A stretch of 64,000 nucleotides of DNA from Colwellia demingiae (GTDB lineage: Bacteria; Pseudomonadota; Gammaproteobacteria; Enterobacterales; Alteromonadaceae). Location: positions 186,001 to 250,000 of the forward strand of contig NZ_VOLT01000007.1 in the NCBI RefSeq assembly GCF_007954275.1, given 5' to 3'. The translations under genes were made by a program, and so were the position numbers. The notes under the pieces were generated by a model, which saw nothing but the letters and a program-made list of their open reading frames with translations, had not been told where the DNA came from and searched no databases. Positions 44,567-52,873 of this stretch are shown in pieces (positions within the stretch are counted from its first letter, which is position 1; each line of letters starts with the position of its first letter).

Positions 44567-46090
44567 ATGACGATTAAAAAAATTGCTATTGTAGGCGGAG
44601 GAACAGCTGGCTGGTTAGCAGCAAATCACCTTGGTAAAGCGTTGTGTAAAAATTCTGAACTATCCATCACTTTAATAGAATCTCCTGATATTGCACCAAT
44701 AGGCGTCGGCGAAGGCACAGTACCAGATATAAAGAAAACCTTGGCGAGCTTTGGTATTAGTGAAACAGACTTTATCCGTGAGTGCGATGTCACTTTCAAG
44801 CAGTCAATTAAATTTGTGAATTGGCTTGATCAAGATAAACATGGCAAAGATAATTTCTTTCACCACTTGTTTGATGTACCTAGCCGTGAGGATAGCGAAA
44901 ATTTAACCGCGCATTGGTTAACACAAAATGATGGTGTACCTTTTGCTGAGCGAGTATCTTCTCAATTTAAAGCGTGCGAACAAGGAAAAGCCCCGAAAAA
45001 GATTACTACTCCTGAATACCAAGGGGACCTTGCTTATGCGTACCACCTAAATGCAGCAAAATTTGCTGGCTTACTTGCCGATAACGCTAAAGTTAAATAC
45101 GGTGTTAAGCACCTATTAACTCATATTCGTGATGTTAACCTTGCTGATGATGACTCAATTCGTTCATTAGTCACTAAAGAAGGTGACGATTTAGCTTTCG
45201 ATTTTTATATTGATTGTTCTGGCTTTGAATCTTTGCTTATTTCTAAGGCCATGAAAGTCCCCTTTATTGATGTATCAGATCAGTTGTTAGTTAATACAGC
45301 TCTGGTAGTACAAGTTCCAACCGATAAAGACTCTGCTATACCACCTTATACTATTGCAACTGCACACCAAGCCGGCTGGATTTGGGATATAGCCTTGCCT
45401 AATAGGCGTGGTGTGGGTTTTGTCTACTCAAACAATCATATGAGTGATGAGGAAGCCCAAGTTAAGTTAGATTATTATTTAGGGGGGAATAACCCTGAAT
45501 TGAAATACAAAAAATTACCGATGAAAATTGGTTATCGCGAAAAATTTTGGCACAAAAACTGTGTCGCATTAGGTTTAGCTCAAGGATTTTTAGAGCCTTT
45601 AGAAGCGACATCTATTTTGCTCACTGATTTTGCCGCAAACTTTCTTGCAGAACGTTTTCCTAGTGAAAAAGATGAACTATTGATTCTAGAAAAGCGCTTT
45701 AATCACGCGATGGGGCATGCATGGAAGAGAGTGGTTGATTTTATCAAGCTGCATTACTGTTTATCTGATAGGCAGGATTCATCGTTTTGGCTAGAAAATA
45801 GAGACCCTAATACAATGTCTGAAGAGTTAAAGAATAAATTAGCTATGTGGGAAAAGTTCATTCCTATCAGTGATGACTTCTTTAGCCAATTTGAAGTGTT
45901 TTATTTGGAGAACTTTCTTTTTGTCTTATATGGAATGAAATACAAAACACTATTAAATAATATTGAGGTAACGGGCTCTGAGGAGCGAATTTTAGCGCTG
46001 AAAGAAATTACAGATAACTTAATGGACAACTTACCTGAGCACAGGGCATTGTTAGAAAAGATAAATAAATTTGGCTTGCAGCAATTCTAA
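44567..46090 (+). CDS. Tryptophan-halogenase-like flavoprotein (GlcNAc locus)
   Basis: A 507-residue paralogue of the protein at 7173. It has IAIVGGGTAGWLAANHLG for FAD and IGVGEGTVPDI, the lysine at the PrnA K79 position (K78 in DVTFKQSIKF) and LEPLEATSI with the catalytic Glu. The WxWxIP signature is altered to WIWDIA, so it departs from classical halogenases at that Pro. It follows a TonB receptor across an attenuator-type terminator. Family membership is clear, but the reaction is unknown; no tryptophan or natural-product gene is near. Confidence 0.87.
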   Translation: MTIKKIAIVGGGTAGWLAANHLGKALCKNSELSITLIESPDIAPIGVGEGTVPDIKKTLASFGISETDFIRECDVTFKQSIKFVNWLDQDKHGKDNFFHHLFDVPSREDSENLTAHWLTQNDGVPFAERVSSQFKACEQGKAPKKITTPEYQGDLAYAYHLNAAKFAGLLADNAKVKYGVKHLLTHIRDVNLADDDSIRSLVTKEGDDLAFDFYIDCSGFESLLISKAMKVPFIDVSDQLLVNTALVVQVPTDKDSAIPPYTIATAHQAGWIWDIALPNRRGVGFVYSNNHMSDEEAQVKLDYYLGGNNPELKYKKLPMKIGYREKFWHKNCVALGLAQGFLEPLEATSILLTDFAANFLAERFPSEKDELLILEKRFNHAMGHAWKRVVDFIKLHYCLSDRQDSSFWLENRDPNTMSEELKNKLAMWEKFIPISDDFFSQFEVFYLENFLFVLYGMKYKTLLNNIEVTGSEERILALKEITDNLMDNLPEHRALLEKINKFGLQQF

Positions 46091-46105
46091 ATAGATAAGG
46101 CTGTA

Positions 46106-46152
46106 TATACCCGTTCCAGTTGCATCCAGCATCTTCAAGTGGAACGAATATA
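46106..46152. repeat. Dispersed repeat A, internally deleted mini-copy
   Basis: TATACCCGTTCCAGTTGC joins after a few bases to TCTTCAAGTGGAACGAATAT, so it consists of both tips of repeat A with the interior missing. The arms pair with few mismatches and form one hairpin. It sits between the convergent halogenase-like and SapC genes and may act as a terminator for both. Confidence 0.75.
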
Positions 46153-46186
46153 ATATATGCTATACAGCCGTTTATCTAATGAGCTT

Positions 46187-46903
46187 TTATTTGTTTTTAC
46201 TTAGATTGATATGCATTTTAGCTAGTCTTGCTATTTGGTGCATCGAAGATAAATGTGCGTAGATAAGAGGTAGTAACCCTTTTTTACGTAATTCATTAAA
46301 TTCATCATCAGGTAAAGCTTCTAGTCTCTTTTCATCAATAACATAAAGTCCATTAAGGGCTAACTTTTCCTCACCACCCAAATTAAGATTAAGCGATTTT
46401 AAGGTTAATAATTTTTTATTAGCAAAATATTGCATGATATTATTGGTTTGCTCATGTCTTTCTGCGAGATTGAGTAAGTGTTCAGTTCTTGCTTTTAGGT
46501 AATCAGTTTGCTCACCTTTTTCATCAAATAATGCCTGTCCCTGATCTTTACTTACCATTGCGCTGTCACTATCAATGCAAACAAAACAATTGTCATCGTC
46601 TTCTTTTTGTCTAACAAGTGAAAGAGGGTAATTAAAGAAACTACTCGGAATTACCTCCGCGGGCCAGTTTGGCGTTTGACAATAAACATTGATATTTGGT
46701 TTTATCCCCATCATCGCTACAGCGGTAAATTGTCCGGTTTCGGTGTTTTTTACAAAAACAATAGGAAATTCAGAAGCTAAAGGAATAAAATCTTGCACGA
46801 CAATAGGAATCAAGTGCTGTTCTTTAAAGCGGGAAAAATCTTTATTATCTTGAACTTTAAGTGTCGCATGTTGTTGGTGATGTAAGGGGACAATATTTGT
46901 CAT
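46187..46903 (-). CDS. SapC family protein
   Basis: A 238-residue protein of the SapC-related family (PF07277), recognised from the run QDFIPLASEFPIVFVKNTET, then TPNWPAEVIPSSFFNYP and the C-terminal LNGLYVIDEKRLEALPDDEF. No signal peptide or membrane helix is visible. The family was named from a surface-layer operon, but its activity is not known. In marine and plant-associated bacteria it often accompanies TonB receptors and tryptophan-halogenase-like genes, as here. It follows the DUF6445 gene by 70 bp and is probably co-transcribed with it from the NagR-controlled promoter at operator E. Confidence 0.8.
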   Translation of the reverse strand: MTNIVPLHHQQHATLKVQDNKDFSRFKEQHLIPIVVQDFIPLASEFPIVFVKNTETGQFTAVAMMGIKPNINVYCQTPNWPAEVIPSSFFNYPLSLVRQKEDDDNCFVCIDSDSAMVSKDQGQALFDEKGEQTDYLKARTEHLLNLAERHEQTNNIMQYFANKKLLTLKSLNLNLGGEEKLALNGLYVIDEKRLEALPDDEFNELRKKGLLPLIYAHLSSMHQIARLAKMHINLSKNK

Positions 46904-46973
46904 TAGATGAATACTCCGATATTAGTATTTTATTTAGGTATTTGTGTAGGGTAAGTACTTCTTGTTTTGTTAA

Positions 46974-47690
46974 CTACTCATCTGAAATACTCGCAAATGA
47001 GGTGATAGAGAACCGACCATGAGTTGTATCGCCACTATAACTTTCTTTAGAGGTTAAATTAGCGCCATGCAAAAGATTACCTTGGTAGATTACAAGGCGA
47101 TTAAATTTAGCCTCCACTTTTAATACTTGTTCAAATAAGCTTGTTGAATTTGTTATGTAGCCGTGATGCTCTACTGGTTTCGATGTAACTTCATTAAGCA
47201 TATCATCAAGAATAACTTCATCCTTTTCATGAAACTCTATTATATCTTTTGGAATATAACGATAGATGCTGGTTCCTCCTAACTCTTCTCCTGAAAGATA
47301 ATGCACAAAAGCAAAGGCATTATCTTTACAACTATCTACATGAGGCATTTTTTGTTCTGTCAGCAACTGAGAGGGTGAGCAAGTTACTAAGGATATTAGG
47401 CTTTTATGAACAATAGTATTGCATTGTTCGCGGCCTACTAGTTTTGGAATAATATTCTCTTGAAAAAAATCTTGTAGTAGCCGTACATAGGGTTCAGGCA
47501 TATTGTCGCGAACACCAGGATAATATGAATTATCTGAATACATAGGATTAAAGTAGGCGATATTTTTTGCAAAGTGCATCACACTATCAGCATTTACGAG
47601 GAAATCATCAATGATAAAAGCATTTAAATTCGTGTTAGGAATTGAAATTTCTTTTATTGTTAATTGAGGGTTTAATGTTAAGTGTTTCAT
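46974..47690 (-). CDS. DUF6445-type protein, 2-oxoglutarate/Fe(II)-oxygenase-like
   Basis: About 238 residues from the ATG at 47690. A longer frame reaches 47795 but would run through operator E and its promoter, so the short start is chosen. The sequence has MPHVDSCKDNAFAFVHYLSG and later YQGNLLHGANL, an HxD...H spacing that fits the iron site of 2-oxoglutarate/Fe(II) dioxygenases. Such DUF6445 proteins recur near SapC and halogenase-like genes. The substrate is unknown. A minus-strand promoter at operator E would drive it, divergent from hex. Confidence 0.75.
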   Translation of the reverse strand: MKHLTLNPQLTIKEISIPNTNLNAFIIDDFLVNADSVMHFAKNIAYFNPMYSDNSYYPGVRDNMPEPYVRLLQDFFQENIIPKLVGREQCNTIVHKSLISLVTCSPSQLLTEQKMPHVDSCKDNAFAFVHYLSGEELGGTSIYRYIPKDIIEFHEKDEVILDDMLNEVTSKPVEHHGYITNSTSLFEQVLKVEAKFNRLVIYQGNLLHGANLTSKESYSGDTTHGRFSITSFASISDE

Positions 47691-47766
47691 TTTAATGCTT
47701 TTTATTTGCTGAGTTAATTCATCTTGGTACAAAATGTCTATTGATAATATCAGAGCCTTTGAAATC

Positions 47767-47808
47767 AATATACTTAGATTTGACAGCGCTGTCAAAATTA
47801 TGGATAGT
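47767..47808. promoter_or_regulatory. NagR operator E with back-to-back promoters
   Basis: Perfect palindrome TTGACAGCGCTGTCAA (47780-47795). Each strand of the palindrome carries a -35 TTGACA. Plus strand: 17 nt then GATAGT (47803-47808) toward hex. Minus strand: 17 nt then TATATT (47772-47767) toward DUF6445-sapC. One repressor dimer would block both promoters. Confidence 0.75.
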
Positions 47809-47873
47809 TATGCCATCAATAACATCTAAAGCAACACAGTTTTATCATTTGAAACTGTAAAAGGTCCTTTACT

Positions 47874-50528
47874 ATGCACATTAGCAAGATGAATAAAATA
47901 AAGTGGGCGTTTACAATCGTCGCTAGTTTATCTTTACTCGGTTGTAAGAAATTCCCTGAGCCAGCCGTTGATACTGGGGAGAAAATTAACCTACAGGCAA
48001 TCTATTCAGTTACGCTGCATGACATAGATAAAATAGCTCAGAATTTAGATGTTAATTATCGAGTGGTTACTAATATTCCTACCGATAAATGTGACAGTAA
48101 AATTGCTGATGGCGCTTGTTTTGAAGTGGAGTTAAGTTTTACTGCGAAAAAAGCGATTGCCGCTAAAGATTGGACTATTCATTTCAGCCAAATCTCACCT
48201 ATTCAGTCTTTTGAAAGTGAAGATTTTACCGTAAAACACCTAAACGGTGACTTGCATGTTATTGGTTTACAGGACAACTTTTCCGGATTTTCTGCAGCAG
48301 AAACAAAAAAAATAACGTTCCGTGCTATGTTTTGGTCACTGAGTGAGACTGATGCTTTACCTAACTATATTGTGAGTGCGCCTGGTTTAGATGCTCGTGT
48401 TATTGAAAGTACAGTACCTTATATTGATAAAGAAACGGGGTTAGAAATTCTACCCTATGTTGAACCTTTTACCGATGAAAAAACACAATTTAAGCGCTCG
48501 GCCACAGACAAAACTCAATGGCTAACCAGTGAAAAACTCTACCAACGAAACTCAGTGCTTGTTGAAGATGAGTTAGCCGTTATTCAAGCAATTATCCCTA
48601 CACCTAAATCGGTTATTCTCGATGCAAATGATGGCTTTGCTAATATAAGTCAAGGTGTCGCCATTTCTCTTGGTAATGTAAAACACAATGATGTGGATGC
48701 AGCGATATCGCGTTTAGAAACATTAGGACTTAAACAGAACTCTGTAGGTTTACCACTGTATTTAAGTATTGTGAGTAATAACGATAAAGTTATCGGCAGT
48801 TATAGTTTAACGGTAACCGACAAAGAAATTACCATCGTTGGTGTCGATGGTAATGGTGTATTCAATGGCTTGCAATCACTAGCAAGTTTAGTGACAGTTG
48901 GTGAATCGCGTATACCTATGATAGTGGTTGATGATGAACCACACTTTGCCTTTCGTGGCATGTTAGTGGATGTTGCTCGGAATTTTCATTCGAAAGAGTT
49001 TATTCTAAAGCTGCTCGACCAAATGGCGGCATACAAATTAAACAAGCTGCATTTACACCTAGGTGATGATGAAGGTTGGCGCTTAGAGATCCCAAGCTTA
49101 CCGGAATTAACTGCTATTGGCGCAAAACGTTGTTTTGATGTGACAGAAGAAAACTGTTTGATCTCTCAGTTAGGGGCAGGTGTTGATGAAAACTCATCAG
49201 TAAGCGGCTATTACAGCGTAAGTGATTATCATGAAATTTTACAAGCGGCAACCGCACGTCATATTCAGGTGATCCCTTCACTTGATATGCCAGGTCACTC
49301 TCGTGCATCAATTAAAGCGATGACGGCCCGTTACAAAAAATACATGGCCTTAGAAGATGAAGCAAAAGCTAAACAGTTCTTACTCGAAGATTTTGAAGAT
49401 AAAACTCAGTATTCATCAGTTCAATTTTACAGTGATAACACCATTAATGCGTGCTTAGAGTCTTCTTATGACTTTGTTATCGAAGTGATGACTCAGGTGA
49501 AGAAAATCCATGCTGATGCAGGGCAACCGCTGACTCGTTATCATATAGGCGCTGATGAAACAGCAGGTGCTTGGTTAGAATCACCAGCTTGTAAAGAGTT
49601 TGTCGCTAATAATGACCAAGGTGTTACAAAAATGGGTGAGCTTGGCGCTTATTTCATTGAACGTGTGGCCGGAATATTATCTGATCTTGATATTGAAACA
49701 GCAGGTTGGAGCGATGGTATGGAGCACACTCGTGTCGATAATATGCCTGCTATAGTTCAAGCCAATGCTTGGGATACGTTAGCATGGGCAGGACACGAAA
49801 AGGTTCACCGATTGGCAAACAGAAATTGGCAAGTCGTTATTTCTAGCCCCGATGTATTATATTTCGATTTTCCACATGAAGCGGACCCTAAAGAACATGG
49901 TTATTACTGGGCATCACGTCATACCAATACAGAAAAAGTATTCCAATTTATGCCTGATAACTTACCCGTTCATGCTGAATTTTGGTTAGACAGAGAAGAC
50001 AACGCCTATGTTGCCGATGACACAAAAGCAGCCTTAGCACCGGGGAAAAAATTTCTAGGTATTCAGGGGCAATTATGGAGTGAGAATGTTCGAACTGATG
50101 ACATGGTTGAGCATAAAGTCTTTCCACGTTTATTAGCCCTTGCTGAGCGTGCATGGCATCTTGCTGATTGGGCAGTGCCTTATAATTATCAGGGGGCAAA
50201 ATATTCTCAACAGAGTAATACCTTCACCGCAGAGTCAAAAGTAAAACGTGATAGTCAATGGGCGTTATTTGCGAATACTTTAGGGCAAAAGGAGTTTACG
50301 AAACTTGAGCTAGCACAAATCGATTACCGCTTACCTACCGTAGGTGCGATTATCCAAGCGGGTAAGTTGCACGCCAACATTGCCTTTCCAGGTCTCACCA
50401 TAGAATATCAGGTGAAGAATGGAAACTGGCTTACTTATCAAAATCCTATTGCTGTTTCAGGTGAAGTAAGTCTTAGGAGTCGAAGTACTAATGGCTTAAG
50501 AACAAGCCGTATTACCCGAGTAAATTAA
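47874..50528 (+). CDS. hex: Lipoprotein beta-N-acetylhexosaminidase (GH20)
   Basis: An 884-residue chitobiase-type enzyme that removes GlcNAc from chitooligosaccharides. Lipobox SLLGC (about residues 20-24) indicates a lipoprotein. The N-terminal CHB_HEX-like sandwich spans about 35-190, and the GH20b-type domain precedes the barrel (PHFAFRGMLVDVARNFH near 358). The catalytic Asp-Glu pair is in HIGADETAGAW near residue 558. The C-terminal part is a small beta domain. Start alternatives are 47874 and an ATG five codons on. It is controlled by operator E and followed by nagK with its own operator. Confidence 0.92.
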   Translation: MHISKMNKIKWAFTIVASLSLLGCKKFPEPAVDTGEKINLQAIYSVTLHDIDKIAQNLDVNYRVVTNIPTDKCDSKIADGACFEVELSFTAKKAIAAKDWTIHFSQISPIQSFESEDFTVKHLNGDLHVIGLQDNFSGFSAAETKKITFRAMFWSLSETDALPNYIVSAPGLDARVIESTVPYIDKETGLEILPYVEPFTDEKTQFKRSATDKTQWLTSEKLYQRNSVLVEDELAVIQAIIPTPKSVILDANDGFANISQGVAISLGNVKHNDVDAAISRLETLGLKQNSVGLPLYLSIVSNNDKVIGSYSLTVTDKEITIVGVDGNGVFNGLQSLASLVTVGESRIPMIVVDDEPHFAFRGMLVDVARNFHSKEFILKLLDQMAAYKLNKLHLHLGDDEGWRLEIPSLPELTAIGAKRCFDVTEENCLISQLGAGVDENSSVSGYYSVSDYHEILQAATARHIQVIPSLDMPGHSRASIKAMTARYKKYMALEDEAKAKQFLLEDFEDKTQYSSVQFYSDNTINACLESSYDFVIEVMTQVKKIHADAGQPLTRYHIGADETAGAWLESPACKEFVANNDQGVTKMGELGAYFIERVAGILSDLDIETAGWSDGMEHTRVDNMPAIVQANAWDTLAWAGHEKVHRLANRNWQVVISSPDVLYFDFPHEADPKEHGYYWASRHTNTEKVFQFMPDNLPVHAEFWLDREDNAYVADDTKAALAPGKKFLGIQGQLWSENVRTDDMVEHKVFPRLLALAERAWHLADWAVPYNYQGAKYSQQSNTFTAESKVKRDSQWALFANTLGQKEFTKLELAQIDYRLPTVGAIIQAGKLHANIAFPGLTIEYQVKNGNWLTYQNPIAVSGEVSLRSRSTNGLRTSRITRVN

Positions 50529-50581
50529 TTTACATTAGGTAACATTTTTTAAAAAAGTTGTAATTTTATTTAAAAAAACAA

Positions 50582-50610
50582 ATGACAACGCTGTCATTTA
50601 TAGCTAAGAT
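50582..50610 (+). promoter_or_regulatory. NagR operator F and nagK promoter
   Basis: TGACAACGCTGTCA (50583-50596), one mismatch from perfect. ATGACA (50582-50587), 17 nt, TAAGAT (50605-50610) give -35 and -10 boxes, 40 bp before the nagK ATG. The operator overlaps the -35 as at sites A, B and E. Confidence 0.72.
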
Positions 50611-50650
50611 GAAAAAAACGAATAGTTCGAGCAGTTAATATGGGGCCGGT

Positions 50651-51556
50651 ATGCTGACAAGTAGTAACAAAAGCAATAAATTATTTTTAGGTATTGATGG
50701 TGGTGGTAGTAAGTGTAAAGCCATTATCATGAATAAAGATAATGAAATACTTGGTACAGGCATTTCAGGTCCAGGCAATCCGTTACATGGCTTTGAACAA
50801 GCGACTAATTCAATTACTGAGTCTGCAAAGTTAGCACTTGAAGATGCTGGCCTAGATAATATTGAACTCAATGAACTAGTGGCTGGTGTTGGCTTAGCAG
50901 GCGTTAATATCCCGGTGTTGTTTGCGAAGATGGCTTCTTGGCAGCATCCTTTTAAACAGATGCATTTAGCTACCGATTTATTAATTGCTTGTCTAGCGGC
51001 TCATGATGGCAAAGATGGCGCTGTTATTATTAGTGGCACAGGTTCATGCGGTTTCTCTTGCGTTGATGAACAGCATACGATTGTTGGCGCTCATGGTTTC
51101 CCCCATGGTGATAAAGGTAGTGGCGCTTGGTTTGGACTGCAAGGCGTTAAGCAGGTGTTATTATCGCTTGACGGTTTAGTTCAGCCTACGTCGATGTCAA
51201 ATGTACTGTTGCAGAAACTTAACTGTAGAGACGATACCGATCTGGTAGAAGCTGTTGCTAGTCAAAAAGCAACATTCTATGCACAGCAAGCGAACTTAGT
51301 GTTTGATGCTGCAGAAGCTGGCGATAATGTTGCTTTAGCTATTGTTACTGAAGGTGCGGCGTATATTAATAATATTGCCCGTACTTTAGCGGTAAAAAAT
51401 CCCCCACGCATGTCTATGCTTGGGGGGTTAACACCAAGGTTGAAGTTTTGGTTAGCAGATGAAATTAAAAGTATGTTAGAAGCGCCCTTAAATGCACCTG
51501 AAGTGGGCTCTGTATTTTTTGCGAGGCAGCAACAGGCTAAACAGCAATCTGAGTAA
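50651..51556 (+). CDS. nagK: N-acetylglucosamine kinase (BadF/BadG/BcrA/BcrD family)
   Basis: A 301-residue ASKHA-fold kinase, the type found in Shewanella GlcNAc loci rather than the ROK-family NagK of E. coli. Phosphate-1 motif is LGIDGGGSKCKA, phosphate-2 is IISGTGSCGFSC and the ATP site is seen in MLGGLTP. It phosphorylates GlcNAc in the cytoplasm after import. It is the first gene of a nagK-nagA-nagP run with gaps of 86 and 100 bp, and is preceded by operator F. Confidence 0.9.
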   Translation: MLTSSNKSNKLFLGIDGGGSKCKAIIMNKDNEILGTGISGPGNPLHGFEQATNSITESAKLALEDAGLDNIELNELVAGVGLAGVNIPVLFAKMASWQHPFKQMHLATDLLIACLAAHDGKDGAVIISGTGSCGFSCVDEQHTIVGAHGFPHGDKGSGAWFGLQGVKQVLLSLDGLVQPTSMSNVLLQKLNCRDDTDLVEAVASQKATFYAQQANLVFDAAEAGDNVALAIVTEGAAYINNIARTLAVKNPPRMSMLGGLTPRLKFWLADEIKSMLEAPLNAPEVGSVFFARQQQAKQQSE

Positions 51557-51563
51557 TGATTGT

Positions 51564-51605
51564 ATTATACCAAATGGATTAATAAATTAGTCCTATTGGT
51601 ATAAT
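51564..51605. repeat. Dispersed repeat B copy, hairpin between nagK and nagA
   Basis: ATTATACCAA and TTGGTATAAT are perfect 10-bp arms with a 22-nt loop containing GATTAATAAATTAGTCC. The loop and right arm match 62922-62949, and the general form matches 61267-61328. It is a short intergenic palindromic repeat that may modulate readthrough from nagK. Confidence 0.65.
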
Positions 51606-51642
51606 ATCGCTAGCCATTCAACTTGATAATCTAGGACAACTC

Positions 51643-52773
51643 ATGACACAAAAACGCTTTCATGCTCAACGATTCTTTGACGGACAAGCTTTTCTCGATG
51701 ATCAAGTATTGACCATAGTCGATGGTAAAATTACTGCCATTGACCAAGATATTACTAATATTGATGTTACTGCTACAGGTCTTGTTGTTCCAGGTTATAT
51801 CGACTTGCAAGTAAACGGCGGTGGCGGTGTATTATTCAATGATTCACCGTCGGTTGATAACTTAAAAACAATCATGCTTGCTCATGCTAGGTTTGGTACC
51901 ACAGCGATGATGCCGACTTTAATTACCGATAAAATTGAAGTAATGCAGCAAGCTGCAGAAGCTATTGCTCAAGCAATATCTGAAGAAGTCCCTGGCATCG
52001 TCGGTATCCATTTTGAAGGGCCGCACTTATCAATTGAGAAAAAAGGCACCCATTGTGCTGATTATATTCGACCTATTTCTGATGATGAATGGCAGATTCT
52101 CTCTCGCCCAGACATTGGCCAAATAATTGTAACGCTTGCACCGGAAAATGTTAGCGCTAAAGACGTAACCCGTATGGTTGAGTTAGGGATTAAAGTTTGC
52201 CTAGGTCATACTAATGCTGATTTTAAAACTACTCAACAGGCTATTGATGCTGGAGCAAGTGGTTTCACTCATTTATTTAATGCTATGTCACCATTACAAG
52301 GCCGTGAGCCTGGTGTTGTTGGCGCAGCACTTTTAAATAATGATACTAGTTGCGGTTTAATTGTGGATGGTTTTCATGTTGATTACGCCAGTTGTAAATT
52401 AGCAATTCAAGCTAAACCTCAAGGTAAAATATTCTTAGTAACAGATGCAATGCCGCCTGTTGGCACAGATCAAACCCAATTCGCTTTATACGATCGTACT
52501 GTTTATGTCGATAACGGGAAACTTACTTCAACCACAGGTGAACTAGCCGGATCTTCTTTAGATATGGCCAGTGCCGTGCAGAATACTCATCAAGGGTTAG
52601 GCATTGAGTTAGGCGAAGCAATTCGTATGGCCAGTTTATACCCTGCACAATACTTATACCAAAACCAAACAGTTATGCGTGGTGAACTCATACCAGGAAA
52701 CCAAGCTGATATGGTGGTATTGAATGATGATTTATCAGTACAAGAAACCTGGATTGCAGGTGAAAAAATTTAG
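51643..52773 (+). CDS. nagA: N-acetylglucosamine-6-phosphate deacetylase
   Basis: A 376-residue metal-dependent amidohydrolase that deacetylates GlcNAc-6-phosphate to glucosamine-6-phosphate. Recognised blocks are GYIDLQVNGGGG, the metal Glu in GIHFEGPHLS, the His in CLGHTNADF, THLFNAMSP and the catalytic Asp in LVTDAMPPVG. Its product is the NagB substrate. It has no NagR site of its own, so it is probably read from the nagK promoter through the small hairpin repeat. Confidence 0.95.
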   Translation: MTQKRFHAQRFFDGQAFLDDQVLTIVDGKITAIDQDITNIDVTATGLVVPGYIDLQVNGGGGVLFNDSPSVDNLKTIMLAHARFGTTAMMPTLITDKIEVMQQAAEAIAQAISEEVPGIVGIHFEGPHLSIEKKGTHCADYIRPISDDEWQILSRPDIGQIIVTLAPENVSAKDVTRMVELGIKVCLGHTNADFKTTQQAIDAGASGFTHLFNAMSPLQGREPGVVGAALLNNDTSCGLIVDGFHVDYASCKLAIQAKPQGKIFLVTDAMPPVGTDQTQFALYDRTVYVDNGKLTSTTGELAGSSLDMASAVQNTHQGLGIELGEAIRMASLYPAQYLYQNQTVMRGELIPGNQADMVVLNDDLSVQETWIAGEKI

Positions 52774-52873
52774 GTTACTAGGGCGTAGTCTTTTGAAAAA
52801 ACTTAATTATGAATAGTCATCAGAAGCTATTTCTATTTAAGCAATAATTATAATGCAAGTTAATGAGGAAGTT

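Noticed and set aside
47691-47795. Longer start of the DUF6445 gene
   Set aside because: It would include operator E and its -35/-10 boxes, and the extra residues do not resemble the family.
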